A DNA stretch of 64,000 bases from the NCBI GenBank assembly GCA_030998015.1, contig JARWMV010000028.1:62001-126000 (forward strand), read 5' to 3'. The translations under genes were made by a program, and so were the position numbers. The first letter of the stretch is position 1. Each line of letters starts with the position of its first letter. This DNA comes from Ceratorhiza oryzae-sativae. Taxonomy: Eukaryota > Basidiomycota > Agaricomycetes > Cantharellales > Ceratobasidiaceae. Below the pieces are notes generated by a model. The model was not told the DNA's origin. It made no database searches and saw only the letters and a list, made by a program, of their open reading frames with translations. Positions 47,125 through 63,373 of this stretch are shown here, piece by piece.

Positions 47125-48149
47125 TCACCGAAAACGACTGCCCTCGCCGGCTTCCCGGACGGGAACAATGCTCAACCAATTCCAAAAGGGCGTTCCGTCC
47201 CGTCGGTAGTTCAAGATCGTGGTTTGCACTTCCTCATTGGCGTCGAGTTTGGCCTTGATGCGCGCAACGGTCTCTTTAGACGTGTGTGTCCGTTCCGAGC
47301 CGGCGGGGACGTGAGAGCCCGGCGGCGGGATATATGCGTACGAATCGGAGGATTGGTGCCTCGGTTGAGATGGCGATGGCTGATGTCTTGGAGTTGCGGT
47401 TGACGAGTAGGATTGGGTTGGGGTCGGAGTTGGATGGGGGGGCGTCACCGTTTGGCCCGAATCATCCGAGCGTGTGTTCTTGTCGCCGACCATCGTGGAT
47501 GGGCCCGGTCGATCCGCCTCGGTCACGATCCCGGGTGACTGGGTGCTCGGCCGCTGGGGCTTGGGCGACATGAGCGGCGGTCTGCTTGGCGGGGGCGTCA
47601 GAACGTGTCCGCCCGGCGCCTGCATGAATCGGAGGTTCCGGCCCCGAATGTCCTCGAACGCATAGCCGGTCATCTCGCAAAACGACTCGCTCGCCCAAAT
47701 CACAGGGCGGTCGGGTAGGTCCAGATCGACAATGACGCAAGACGCAGTGTGATCTATGTGACGTCAATTTGCGGAGTCAAGGTTTGTGTGTGTGGTAGGG
47801 TCAGAAGGCGGGCTGTCGTCAGAACGCGTGGCGGGGACGTACCGATGGGCCCGAGGTTGATGACGGGGTGGGGGCGCATGACGACCTTGGCGAGGATGCC
47901 GAGGACGTCGAGGTGGCCGACGTGCTGGCGCTGGGCGATGGCGCGCAGACGGGACATGCCCCTGAGCGGGGGCGGGAGCTGGAGCGAGGGCAGCAGGTTC
48001 GTCAGGTTGGTGTGGTACGCGGCCGGCCCGTCGGACTCGGAGCCGGGCGTGCTCGACACGCTCGAGTCCGACGACTTGCTGCTGCTGCCCGACGAGCTGC
48101 GGGTGCTGATGGTCAGGCCGAGCACCGAGAACTGGTGGTCCATCGACAT
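47125..48149 (-). CDS. LOV/PAS-domain protein lacking the photoactive cysteine
   Basis: Starts MSMDHQFSVLGLTIST, followed by a Ser-rich segment. An intron at about 47756-47849 joins NLGPI to DHTASCVIVDLDLPDRPVIWASESFCEMTGY, the start of a LOV-type PAS core related to White Collar-1 and Vivid. The motif that normally reads GRNCRFLQ is GRNLRFMQ here, so the Cys that forms the flavin adduct is Leu. After a long Ser/Thr/Pro/Gln insertion (about 100 residues), the core resumes at ETVARIKAKLDANEEVQTTILNYRRDGTPFWNWLSIVPV and stops at GSRFR. The final beta strand (YFIGxQxDV in relatives) is not present unless an unrecognised last exon exists. A Cys-less LOV could still bind flavin or serve as a protein-interaction domain. 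Confidence 0.72.
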
Positions 48150-48687
48150 GGAGAGGGGAAAAAAAAGGAGATGTTTCAGCACCGGGATACTGGCGGCCTC
48201 ATATAGGGCGGCCTGGAGGGCGGAATCGAGCCTTTACCGCAGATCGCGCCGTCGACGCTGTTCTAGGCCTGGTCCCTCGCCATCTGACAATTGTGTTGAT
48301 CATCGAGCGAGGTTTGACCATCGCCTACCGCTCGCTCAGTGCCCCTGGCGTCAACATCTACGCACACGCTCGGCCTAGCCTAGCCTAGCGACCGACCGCC
48401 GGCCAGACAGCGATACGCCCCGGCTCCGATCCACTCCCCCATGCGATGTGACAAATAGGGGCTAGTGCGCGGATTTGACGATCAGCTCCCCCGCTCAGAT
48501 CCCGCCACGAACACGCCACGACTCCCCCGCAATATGCTCGTCCTAATCGGCACCCTGCATATCGCCACCATACCATTCACACGTCAGATCACAAAATTAA
48601 ATCTGCATTCAACTTTTTTCAGGCAAATGTCAAAGATCCAGAGAGTACAAGCACACGGACAGAAACCCATCTAAAGATACAGACTAA
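48150..48687. other. Intergenic between two minus-strand genes
   Basis: Promoter region of the LOV gene and 3' flank of the AROM gene. Nothing else recognised. Confidence 0.4.
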
Positions 48688-53812
<5,125 letters not shown>

Positions 53813-53852
53813 GGCGTAAATCGTGTGAAGAACCGGGCAGAGAGCAAGGCTC

Positions 53853-53858
53853 TATATA
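53853..53858 (-). promoter_or_regulatory. Probable TATA box of the AROM gene
   Basis: TATATA on the minus strand, about 40 bp upstream of the ATG at 53812. Confidence 0.45.
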
Positions 53859-54978
53859 ATTATCTCCTGTGGGAGTTCCCCAGGGGCGTGCGACCAGATA
53901 GTGGCTCAACTAGGCTCGATTGCGGTCACCAGCGAATGCGCGGGAAAGTACAGTCTAGCGTGCGTCCGGATCTAATTCATCCGGCCGAGGTCCGACCCCG
54001 GGCTAAACGCCGGTATACGCGCCCATGCGATGTTCCGATGTCGGCCAGCAAGAGCCGGCGAAACCACGAAGTGGATAATGAACACAGAGTCGACAGTTCA
54101 ACGTCTCCTACAGTGGCAAGGGTTCGAATCGAGCCGCTCGATCATGGCGTTGCGGGCCACAGTTGGCGGGCACGTTTGCCAGTGAGGATCCCACTCGTTC
54201 AACCGAGGTCAGATTGCGGGGCGACAGACTGAGCTATGATGCATCTTCAGCCCGCCAGTCCAGTTTCCACCCCTCGCTGCCGCCACGCCTCGGGGACGTC
54301 ATATATATCCGGCATGCTATGCTATCCTCAGCTCCTGGTGTTCCCTTCTCGTTACATCGATATGGGGCTCTGATTGTTCGATGTGCACGCCTTCTGTGGT
54401 GGAAGTTGGGTCTGGGCGTGTGTCGAACCAGGTTTCTCATGGCTGGGCGCTTGTCGTAATTCTCACGCGCCACATTCAGCCACCCACATCTCGGATCGTC
54501 AAATGCTCGGCCCCATGCTTGGCCTATACTCCAAAATACTGAGCCCCCCCCCCTATCTTGATATAGCGTGCTTTTAGAGCTAGACCTCAGACCTACTGCT
54601 GCACTCGGGTATAATGTGCGCGGCTGGATCTCACCGATAGGACTATTCCAAGTAGATCCACGCGGGTGATAATTCCATCAAGCAATTCACGATCAAAATG
54701 TCATATTCGCAGCGGTCGGCTCTCTTCTATAGACTACCATGGCTCTCCAACGCTCAGTTGTCTTTGGCATCTCAATTGGGAAAATCAGATACGAGTGTTC
54801 AATAACCACTTGTCCGGCCCTGTTCGCATGCTGAAACTTGAATTTACCATCAAGTGGAAATCGGTGCATTCATTTTCAAGAATCATCCTGTTTTCTCAGC
54901 CGTCTCGGTCGTCTCGGTATCACCAAAGATAGAGCGAATGCCATCGGTTAAATCACTTGACCCACTGCAATTGCCAAC
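53859..54978. other. Intergenic, no gene recognised
   Basis: Upstream region of AROM up to the tRNA-Ala gene. No supported frame. Confidence 0.35.
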
Positions 54979-55061
54979 GGGCATGTAGTGTAGTGGTTAT
55001 CGCGCCTCATTTGCACGGTCGTGATTTGAGGAGGTCTCCAGTTCAATTCTGGACTTGTCCA
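54979..55061 (+). tRNA. trnA-UGC: tRNA-Ala (UGC) with a short intron
   Basis: The acceptor stem GGGCATG faces CTTGTCC with G3:U70 and the same U6/U67 mismatch as the tRNA-Ala at 43746. The anticodon stem CCTCA/TGAGG encloses TTTGCA, about 10 nt of intron and one T, giving anticodon TGC. T-arm TCCAG TTCAATT CTGGA, discriminator A, followed by a TTTT terminator at about 55065. Confidence 0.8.
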
Positions 55062-56566
55062 TAGTTTTGACTTCGTATTTCCGATGTTTTATCCTGAAGT
55101 AATCTGATCCATCAAGAGATGATGCCAAAAGGCGGTCTGACTTTTACGGTGTTACTACGGCACGAACAAACCGTAGGCCTTAATAATCACTTTGGTCGTA
55201 GCATGTCGAGCTATTATTCGCACAGGGCAAGTGCCCCGAAGCACGTACACCAAACGTGGTCATTTCATCAAGACGGAGCATGCGTCGTGAGCAAATAGTT
55301 TGTTTCTCTTCAGATAAGCTCAACCCCGACCATTGTTAGGCTCCTGTGTGGACAGTGGCAATCTTCCAGTAAGACACATAGGATCTCGATCTGAAATCGA
55401 TGTATAGTACATATTAGCTGTATGGCGAAATATCGTTTACAGCTGTTTATAAAAGCATTTTCCAAGCACCGAGACAAATTTGAGATTTGTTCATCGGCCT
55501 GGTCGAAAACCCGCTGCATCCCTCGAGCTCTCTAGTCAATCATCGTTATATATATAAAGAGTCGGAGGAGTAGTAGAATCCCATGGTAGCAACTGTGTGC
55601 GCACAAATTTAACTTCACACAAAAAATATGTCTTGTTGTAGCCCTTTCGGCCCTCAAAGCCGTGAAACAACGAGTTAGGGCTAGCTATGCAGTATTGAGG
55701 TTCTTTAGGTGGATTGGTCCACAAGAAAAACTTTCATTTGTCGCTAACTGCTTCTGAATGGATTGAGTCTAGGCGGTTCTTTTTTTTCGACTTCAAGTAA
55801 ACTTCAACTAGGAGTGTTTCATGCGAATCGAACTGTTTATTCAAGGCGTTCTACATCCTCAAGGGCTCTAAAAAGGTCGCCTATTGTTGCCAAAACGTGC
55901 AAATTGTGTCGAGCTCGTCAACCAACAAACGAAATATTTCTTCCTGGTCTGATGCCCCGATACGAGTAGTAGTGTAGCAAAAGGAAAGGCGGTCGAGGTG
56001 GGGACTCCTCACTGCAATGTGAACGAGTTGAAACGACCCGGCCAATAGGTCGACCTAGAAGAACCAGTGTCACATCTGAACCAATAACGACAACTCCTCA
56101 AGGTCGGTACTCGGACAACAAACAATTTTTTTTTCTTTTGGCTCGTCTCAAGTACAGCGAATAAAATGTGTCTCTTTCTACAAGGCTCCGTCGTCGCTTT
56201 CTTGGCTTCTTTTACCCCTCACGGCTCACCATTTGTAGCCACACTCTATCGGTTCAATGCCAAGTTGTTACAACGACCGAGTACACACTATATAGATTGC
56301 ATTAAAAGCCAAAAGGGGCAGCATATATCCGCAAAACAGGCCAGGCTCAACCGTGTATCCACTTCCAACTGCCTTTCAACATAATTTTTTGGCGCCCAGA
56401 CTGTGGATAGACGTCTTAAGCAGCCATAACTTGCCTATTTAGTGGCTGTAACGTGCCTTTCAGGACAAAACATCCATTTTATGAAGTTTTTAATCGAAAT
56501 CGGTTTGCTGTCCCCCTGAACCAAAAATGACTCGTTTTCTGCTCAGGAAGGGGGCTCGAAAACAAA
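55062..56566. other. Intergenic, no gene recognised
   Basis: Only short frames without domains. T-rich run near 56127. Confidence 0.35.
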
Positions 56567-56675
56567 AGGCCGTACCCGGGTTCGAACCGGGGTTGCGGGA
56601 AATTGTTACGTAAGCACTGGTTCTAACCCAGGTACAGTCAAAATCCCGAGTGCTAAACCACTACACTATACAGCC
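56567..56675 (-). tRNA. trnQ-UUG: tRNA-Gln (UUG) with a ~36-nt intron
   Basis: On the minus strand the acceptor stem GGCTGTA pairs perfectly with TACGGCC. The D-arm GTGTAGTGG and TAGCAC match fungal tRNA-Gln. The anticodon stem CGGGA pairs with TCCCG around TTTTGA, so the anticodon is TTG. An intron of about 36 nt sits after position 37. T-arm CCCGG TTCGAAC CCGGG. The discriminator is T and a T-run follows. Confidence 0.88.
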
Positions 56676-56825
56676 CTAAAATCCTCGAGTTGCAACTGCT
56701 TACAATGTCTGACAGTTTCAAGCGCTATATCGCCGCCAATCCGCTTGGCACTGCTAATAATTAATATCGTATTCATTGCCCGAGGGGACAGACCGTGAAC
56801 TCTGCACATACAGGTCACTGTTTCG

Positions 56826-57714
56826 GAATCTGGCATACAAAACCCAAACCAACGCTATGGCCAACAGGAAAACTACTCACTGAACCATTTTTTCTCGTAG
56901 CACCCTCTTCATTGCCCCCGAAGCTGGTATATAGTGCCTCGCAAATAGGTCATTTTGAATCCAGACGACCTTGTTCACTCTAGTAAGGCTGCAGTCATGG
57001 TCTCTTCGGGAATATTTTGTGCCATCACGGCATATGTAAGCATACTTTGCACATAACCAAGAAACCATCCAAAGACAAGCCTGGGGCAACTGAGCGAAGA
57101 TAATTCTATGACTTACGATTGCACAATAGACATCTACGCCAGAGTTAGTCACGGCCTCCACCTGACTTTGACCCACTCACAACCAACGTATAACCTCGAG
57201 GCCCTTTCACGGTGTTTTAATCCAGCCTGGCCAGTATGCATTATGCCGACTTTATCAAAATATTCAAAAGTCCCCGGATTGTAATCGGCTGCAAAAACCT
57301 TAGTGACCCGGGCTCGAAGAAAGCCTTTTCTATGAGACCATTAGCACCAGTTACACAGTTGGCCAAAGGGCACACCGAAATTTGATCTGCTCTGAGGTGC
57401 GAGTAACATCCTCCAGTCGCTGGAATAACTCTCCTTGGAATTTGGTGTTTCGTTCCATAAACGAAGCGCGAGTGATATCAAACGAGAGCGACCTTTCGCC
57501 TAAGTAAATGACGCGAAATCAAGTTAGAATCGTCAATATTGGGTTTGTGGCCCACACACAGCGTCGACAGCTCCGTCAACCAGCCCCTTTACGATCGGGG
57601 GGGTGCAGTATGCAGAGTCGCTGCATCCTTGGGTGCAAATTCAATAAAATTGGCAAGATAGTTTATCCATGCCGGGAGACTCGCTTCAATCGCCTCGGCA
57701 TCGACGTGTTGCAT
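56826..57714 (-). pseudogene. Decayed protoglobin paralogue
   Basis: Aligns over its full length with the protoglobin gene at 58485-59391. It shares the start MQHVDAEAIEASLPAW, DITRASFMERNTKF, GTFEYFDKVGIMHTGQAG, VNKVVWIQNDLFARHYIP and the hydrophobic tail LLAIALVWVLYARF. The early exons splice cleanly. Three lesions follow. The acceptor before the GYVQSML exon reads GG where the paralogue has AG (about 57066). One base is missing near 56981. A TGA at 56877-56879 separates the globin part from the tail. It still looks young, since most codons are conserved. The lesions are seen directly; loss of function is inferred. Confidence 0.75.
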
Positions 57715-58484
57715 TTATTCGATGTGAAATGACGCCAGTGCGCTGAGCGGTGGTATGGGCTTGCAAATGAGAAAATTTCCAAGGGGCTTGGCTCAATAGG
57801 TTTATCCTCATCATCACCGTAGTATAGGCTCTGGCTAATGACCTTGCTTCAAAAGCGAATTCTTGTCGAAGTAACCAGCCTGTCCGCATCAATACGTCAC
57901 ATACGGAATTGTTGCATATCAACAGGACGAGACCAAAGCTTCGTAGCACATGGGTCGTTTGAACCCCATTAACCTAATTCGTCGTCAGTCAAAGTGGAAA
58001 AGAAGTACTGTTATTTCTAACAATACGCATACAACGAAAAACGCATGGTCTATCCGTTTTTTTATGAAAGCAGAAGCTCACAAGAGCGAGAATTCCGCGC
58101 TCAACATAATATTTAAAAAGCAAATTGGATTGGCGTAATTATCCAGAGGGCTGAATAATGGGGATACTTACTAATAAGAACTCAGGACTGGAAGTAGAGT
58201 TGCGCTCTCCTGCCTACCGATCTCAAATCGACGCACAAAGTCTATTGAGGCGGACCAACGTTACGCTAGTCACATACCGAGCCCTGGTCTGAGCATGCTT
58301 GATGACAGCATAAAAAAAATTGCTAGGAGCTGTTATTGTATCATAGCTTTTGATTTGCGTCATTGATACTGCCCTGTGCTCGAATGCGGCTTGCAGGGTA
58401 GCGTAATGCTTGGCGATTTCAGAAAAATAGCAGCCTTCACATAATATAATACAAAACTCAATTAAAACTAGTTTACATGCTACT
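57715..58484. other. Intergenic between the two protoglobin copies
   Basis: No further gene recognised. Confidence 0.35.
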
Positions 58485-59391
58485 TCAGACCTTTGTGTAC
58501 AATGCCCAGACTAACGCAATAACCAACACGAGAACCATTAGTTGCATTACGTTTTCCTGTGCCATTTTGTTCACGCTATGAGACTTTGGTATATAGTGCC
58601 TTGCGAACAAATCGTTTTGAATCCACATCACTTTGTTTATCGCAAGTAAAACCGCCGTTTTGGTTTCCTCGGGTAGATCTTGTGCCATCACGGCCGACGT
58701 GAGCATACTTTGTACATATCCGAGGAGCTGGCAGGACGGTGTCAAAAGACAGCGCAATAATCAATAATAAAGACTTACGATCGCGCAGTGAATGTCTAAA
58801 CCAGAGTAATCCTGAGTTGCCGTAAACCTGAAGCATACACTCACTTACAATCGACATGCAACCGAGACTTCTTCTCGCGGTGCTTGAAACCAGCCTGCCC
58901 TGTGTGCATTATGCCCACTTTATCAAAGTACTCAAACGTCTTTGGGTCGCTGTAATCGGCTGTAAAAACTTTGGCAACGTATTGCCTCAGAAAGTTTTTT
59001 CTGAACGGGTATGAGTAATAATTTATCACAGAAATTTTGTATCAAGTACGTACCGGAATTGAATTTGCTCTGAATTGTGTGTGATGTCTTCAAGCCTCTG
59101 GGCCATCTTGCCCTCGAATCCAGTGTTACGCTCCAGAAACGAGGCACGAGTAATGTCAAACGTAAACAACTTCTCGTCTAGGATTAAGCAAGATCAGAGA
59201 GAAAAAAACAACAATGAGAGTTCTGAAAACCTACAGACGGCATCTACAGCTCCTGCGATTAAATCCTTTACAATAGGAGCAGCGGTGTGCAGAGCCGCAA
59301 CATCCTTAGGCCCAAAATCGATAAACTTAGCAAGATAGTCGACTCGCGCTGGGAGGCTAGTTTCAATTGTTTTGGCGTCGACGTGCTGCAT
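58485..59391 (-). CDS. Protoglobin with a C-terminal membrane anchor
   Basis: Protoglobins are heme proteins that bind O2, CO or NO and are related to globin-coupled sensors. The ATG at 59391 gives MQHVDAKTIETSLPARVDY, then LAKFIDFGPKDVAALHTAAPIV, KLFTFDITRASFLERN, FEYFDKVGIMHTGQAGFKHR (the IMH histidine is in the place of the proximal heme ligand), LLGYVQSMLTSAVMAQ and INKVMWIQNDLFARHYIP. All exons splice in phase, including the one that opens with LLGYVQ at a CCAG acceptor. After the globin domain the protein continues with a linker and one hydrophobic helix (MQLMVLVLVIALVWALY) and ends in TKV, so it looks tail-anchored in a membrane. A TATA-like GTATAAG lies about 60 bp upstream. The function of fungal protoglobins is not established. 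Confidence 0.88.
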
Positions 59392-60792
59392 TGTAGGGGA
59401 CGATTGGAAGAGAACAGTAAAGGATGGTGAGTCGCTCACCTCGCTCGCTCCTCTTATACTCGTCGGGTCAGCCGCGCCTGTTAGCACAATTGCTAAGTGG
59501 CTTCGAGTTTCAAGCCCTAACTTTCACGAACAACCGTGTTCAACCTCAACCAATCATTGGCAGGGGCTTCCCAAGCGGGGCCGGATCGGAGCGGCGTCAG
59601 TGCGGATATTAGCATGCCGGTTACGGAATTTAGGAAAAGCCCGCTCAACAACGCCGAAGTACGCGACATTCGGGCAGAAGGTTAGTGATTTACCACTCGC
59701 CGGGTGAAGCTCGGACGCGACATGCGGATTTCGCAAAATGACTCGGGGAAGCCCGGGCAAATGATGGGATCTGGCAAGCATACATTGTGTAAGCTCATTG
59801 CCGCCGCAGCCTCGAAGTTTTAGGTAACTGAGAACCCTACCCCATGGGGCAGGTCCGGCGGGAGTCCCCGCTGTTTGCTTCCTTTTCACTTCTGAGCCCT
59901 TAAGTGGGCTATACATTATCACAACTATCGTTGAGAGGTGCGGTGGACGTGCCTGGAGAGGGCTTGCCTTTATTTACAGAGGCTTGGTATATTGTCTCGC
60001 TTCATCGGCCGGCGGAGGAACATGGTGTATGCACCGAACCTACTCTTATGAGTGCTTCAACGCTTGGATTGATGGAAAGGAGCGGCCGGGGAGCGCATGA
60101 ACTCATAAGTATGTTGTGATTATCAACATAGTTTAACATATGCACTTCAACCTAAGCATGGCTGAGGCGGGCCTTCATTTCAGCTGCTTGAAGTATCGCA
60201 ATCAGCCGGCGAAATATCACTAATCTTCTCATATTAATCCTGTCACGATCAATATGATGCTTGCATACAATGAATTTGTCACTCTGGTCACCTGTAAACG
60301 GGCTACTGCGTGTCTGTTTGGGCGAGGAGGATGCTCACCTTACGCTAAAGACAATCAAACCATGCATATATTGAAGATTGTTTCAGGAAGAACGGATAGC
60401 ACGAGACAGAATATATAAACCATTCGCAGACTCAAAGAACCAGCTACTACCCGAAGAATCGTCTGCGGAGTACCTAGCTACAATGCCAAAACGTTGTTTC
60501 TTCCAGGGCTTTTAGTGTGACAAATAAGAATAGAATGAGCTCAGGGTCGAGTCGAGCTTGAGAACAAGATCCTCGGAGGGAGGGTCGAACACATATTTGA
60601 AAAACTTTCGCCTTGCCCTTCCTCTGGCTCGTCTATCGTGGACAAGGGGGATGGGGTGGACCGTGTGGGGTGTTTTTTCTTTTTCTTTTTCTTTCTGGGT
60701 CCTTATGACCAAAATAACATTGTTCACTTTATGAGCTAAATTTCCCCGTATGTGTATTCGCCACCCTTTTCCAGTCCCTAGAACCTAGGCAG
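59392..60792. other. Intergenic, no gene recognised
   Basis: The promoter of the protoglobin gene and the 3' flank of the GST gene. A purine/pyrimidine-rich run occurs at about 60670-60700. Confidence 0.35.
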
Positions 60793-61767
60793 TTAGAGAC
60801 GTGGCCCAACTTGAGTGCGGCCGACTTTACTTGCCCTCTTGTATGCAGGACTAGCCGGATTACCCAATTAGTAAATTTGAACCCATCTCAGTCTGATAGT
60901 CAACAACGCACCGCTCATGTATGGCCTTGACATACGCTCGAATATTTTCGCCTACGTTCTCCGGGGAGTGTGTCTTGGCAACATAAGCCTCGAGTGGGAA
61001 TATCATTTGAAAATCTGCTGCCGTAGGGGTATCTCCACCAGCAAAAAACTTGCCAGGACGTGTTGCGAGATGTTTCTCAATCTGACATGCGCAGTAGTCC
61101 AGCCCAGGATATATCAAAAGGTGTCAGAGAGGACACACCATATCCATGTGTATCTTGATCCTTGGGTGAATCATTTGCGACATGACCGCACCAAAAACCA
61201 TGTTTAACACCGGCCGAATGAAAAATGGCGAGCGTTCAGGGATGATAGTGAACATTAGCTGCTGCACTAGGAGCGGCATAATGGTTCCTTCCGCGTAATG
61301 TTTGTCTGAATAGCAGGATTCAAAAGTTCGAATAAAACCAATATTACGAACCATACACAGACTTACAGTACAAATCATCAATTTTACCAGATTCTGGCGC
61401 CAAAAATCGACCTCCATCATACTTATCAACAAGATATTCTGTGAGCATGGGAATCAACCAACGGCGTACTGATTGCTTCAAATCGGCTCACCAATAATCG
61501 CACCAGACTCGGCTAAAACAACCTCGTTATCTGTAATCACGGGAGAGAGTCCAAGGGGATGAACGGCTTTGAGCTCCTTTGGTGCGACCCGCTCAGGGGT
61601 ACGTTGATATTTCTTTATCTCGTAGGGAATTCCAAGCTCTTCCTACAGGGTGATGTCGTGTATTGTGGTTTAAGAAAATTTGCACACCAGCTCACCATCA
61701 ACCAGAGAATTCGCTGGGACCGTGAGTCGTTGAGGTGGTGGACAACAACTTTCGAAGTCTCCGCCAT
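60793..61767 (-). CDS. Glutathione S-transferase (Ure2/GTT-like)
   Basis: Conjugates glutathione to electrophiles or acts as a peroxidase in the cytosol. The N-terminal thioredoxin-like half has VVVHHLNDSRSQRILWLM, EELGIPYEIKKYQRTPERVAP, the cis-Pro region HPLGLSPVITDNEVVLAESGAII and EYLVDKYDGGRF. The all-helical C-terminal half has HYAEGTIMPLLVQQLMF, ATRPGKFFAGGDTPTAADFQMIFPLEA and AIHERPAYKRA, ending VGPRL. The last codons are recovered only by splicing an intron at about 60850-60912. Reading straight through gives an unrelated end at 60860. Family length (about 230 residues) is normal. The catalytic residue (Ser or Tyr near the N-terminus) is probably the Ser of NDSRSQR, by family analogy. 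Confidence 0.9.
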
Positions 61768-61814
61768 GGTGGTCGCAGGGAATGAACTAGGCTGTAAGAC
61801 TTTTCCTTCCGGCT

Positions 61815-61824
61815 ACTATTTATA
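61815..61824 (-). promoter_or_regulatory. TATA box of the GST gene
   Basis: TATAAATAG on the minus strand, about 50 bp upstream of the ATG at 61767. Confidence 0.55.
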
Positions 61825-63373
61825 AGCGATATGACGCTACGATCGAATCGTAGAGATGACACAAGGTCGATTCTGGGGTCAAGACCGTGATCAACGCCGG
61901 CTGGATCGGCAACTAATAACCGAAACCCATCAGAATGGTGACAGGCTCTGGCAGAACGGTGCGTGGATCTGCTACAGGAAAACATCCTAATAGACACAAA
62001 CCAATAACAGATCAAACAGGAGGCCTCGTTGCGTGAGCTAGTGACCTTTTATCAAATAATCTCCTACGACTGGTTGACAACTTGCAAGCCATATCACAGC
62101 CAAGTCCTAAAACCATTTCTACCTCCGGTGGACGGTCCTACTCGCATGAAAAATGCGTCCAATAAATATGCTCTGGGAGCACCATAACTGGATGACTTGT
62201 TAGTGGCTATCTGGACAGGGCGGATGTAGTCCAGGACTACATTCCTCGATCTTGCGTACCACGTTTTTGTTTATCCGTGACTCTGAATAGACATGTTCCC
62301 CACCTCGCAGCGATTCGGTGTTTGAAGAAAATAGGTACAGACAGTTACATAGAGAGACCAGGTGTTGCCGGGTAGAATTATCTGATTGCTCGTTTCCGAA
62401 AGCTTGTGATTGTTGCTGCCGAACCTCGTGGCCTGGGGACCAGGGAAGTTGTATGATTTCGCGCTCTGAAGAACACAAATAGGTAGCTGGGTTTGTTGGC
62501 CTCGCGTCGAAAGTATTGAGATGCTCTCGTCGGTGCCTACGGGGAGGCCTGATGGCGATTAATCCTCCAAGCCATGCGAACAAATTGCCAAGTTGTGCCC
62601 TCGCATTGAAACCTTTCGCGTGCTCTGCAACGACGGCTTGGCCATGGTTTTAAACTGCAAGACCCTGTACAAGTTGTAGCTCACCAAGCTCGCCCAAAAG
62701 GAGCTCGTGGATGTCATGTCTATCAGAGGTAATCACTTCTAGAGCTTAGGTCCTGCCAATCATTTTCCACCGAGCTGTTGGGAGCATACCAATAAGTGTT
62801 TTACCTTCAAGAACGGATACTTCGCGTGGACAAATTGAAGGTTTCGACGGCTATGCTCTCCACTGCATATATTATCGCTGCGACACGGCTGAATGATGAG
62901 GCTGGAGATATGAATGAAGCAAGTAGACGACCGAACTCCAACAGCTCAACCAATTACGGCAAGGCAAGTGTCAGCAACCACATAGCACCTTGACATAGCT
63001 AGGATTGTGTTGGCGTGCGTCAGAGCGTCCACCAATTGGTCTCACGAAGGAGCCACGACCCGGTCTTAGCCAATAGTATCGTTCAAGTCAGTTTTATTCG
63101 AGCCTGTGGTTGAAATCAGGGCTGGCTGAAATAAACGGGGCTGTTTACTCGCAGAAGTCTCGGAAGTTCGCGGCGTTGTGACGCATAGGGACAACGCCTG
63201 CGCGTTCGGATCTCTATAATCGAGTAGCGGGCTGTGCGCCACAATTCCAGACGTGATCCCAAAACGCACAAAAGTCCGGCTGCAAACTCTGGTATATATA
63301 TACTATTGTAAAAATCAAAACATCGTAAGCAGAAAACGAGAAAAAAATGCGGGATAGAGTGAGACAATGAGTT
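61825..63373. other. Intergenic, no gene recognised
   Basis: The promoter side of the GST gene and the 3' flank of the glucan synthase gene. A minus-strand frame at 62583-62200 has no recognisable domain. Confidence 0.35.

Noticed and set aside
58576..58757. Alternative frame of the last protoglobin exon
   Set aside because: It lacks the INKVMWIQNDLFARHYIP block and the membrane helix. The CCAG acceptor gives the family frame.
60860..60912. Unspliced C-terminus of the GST gene ending at 60860
   Set aside because: It replaces the conserved ERPAY motif. Splicing the intron restores it and ends at 60793.
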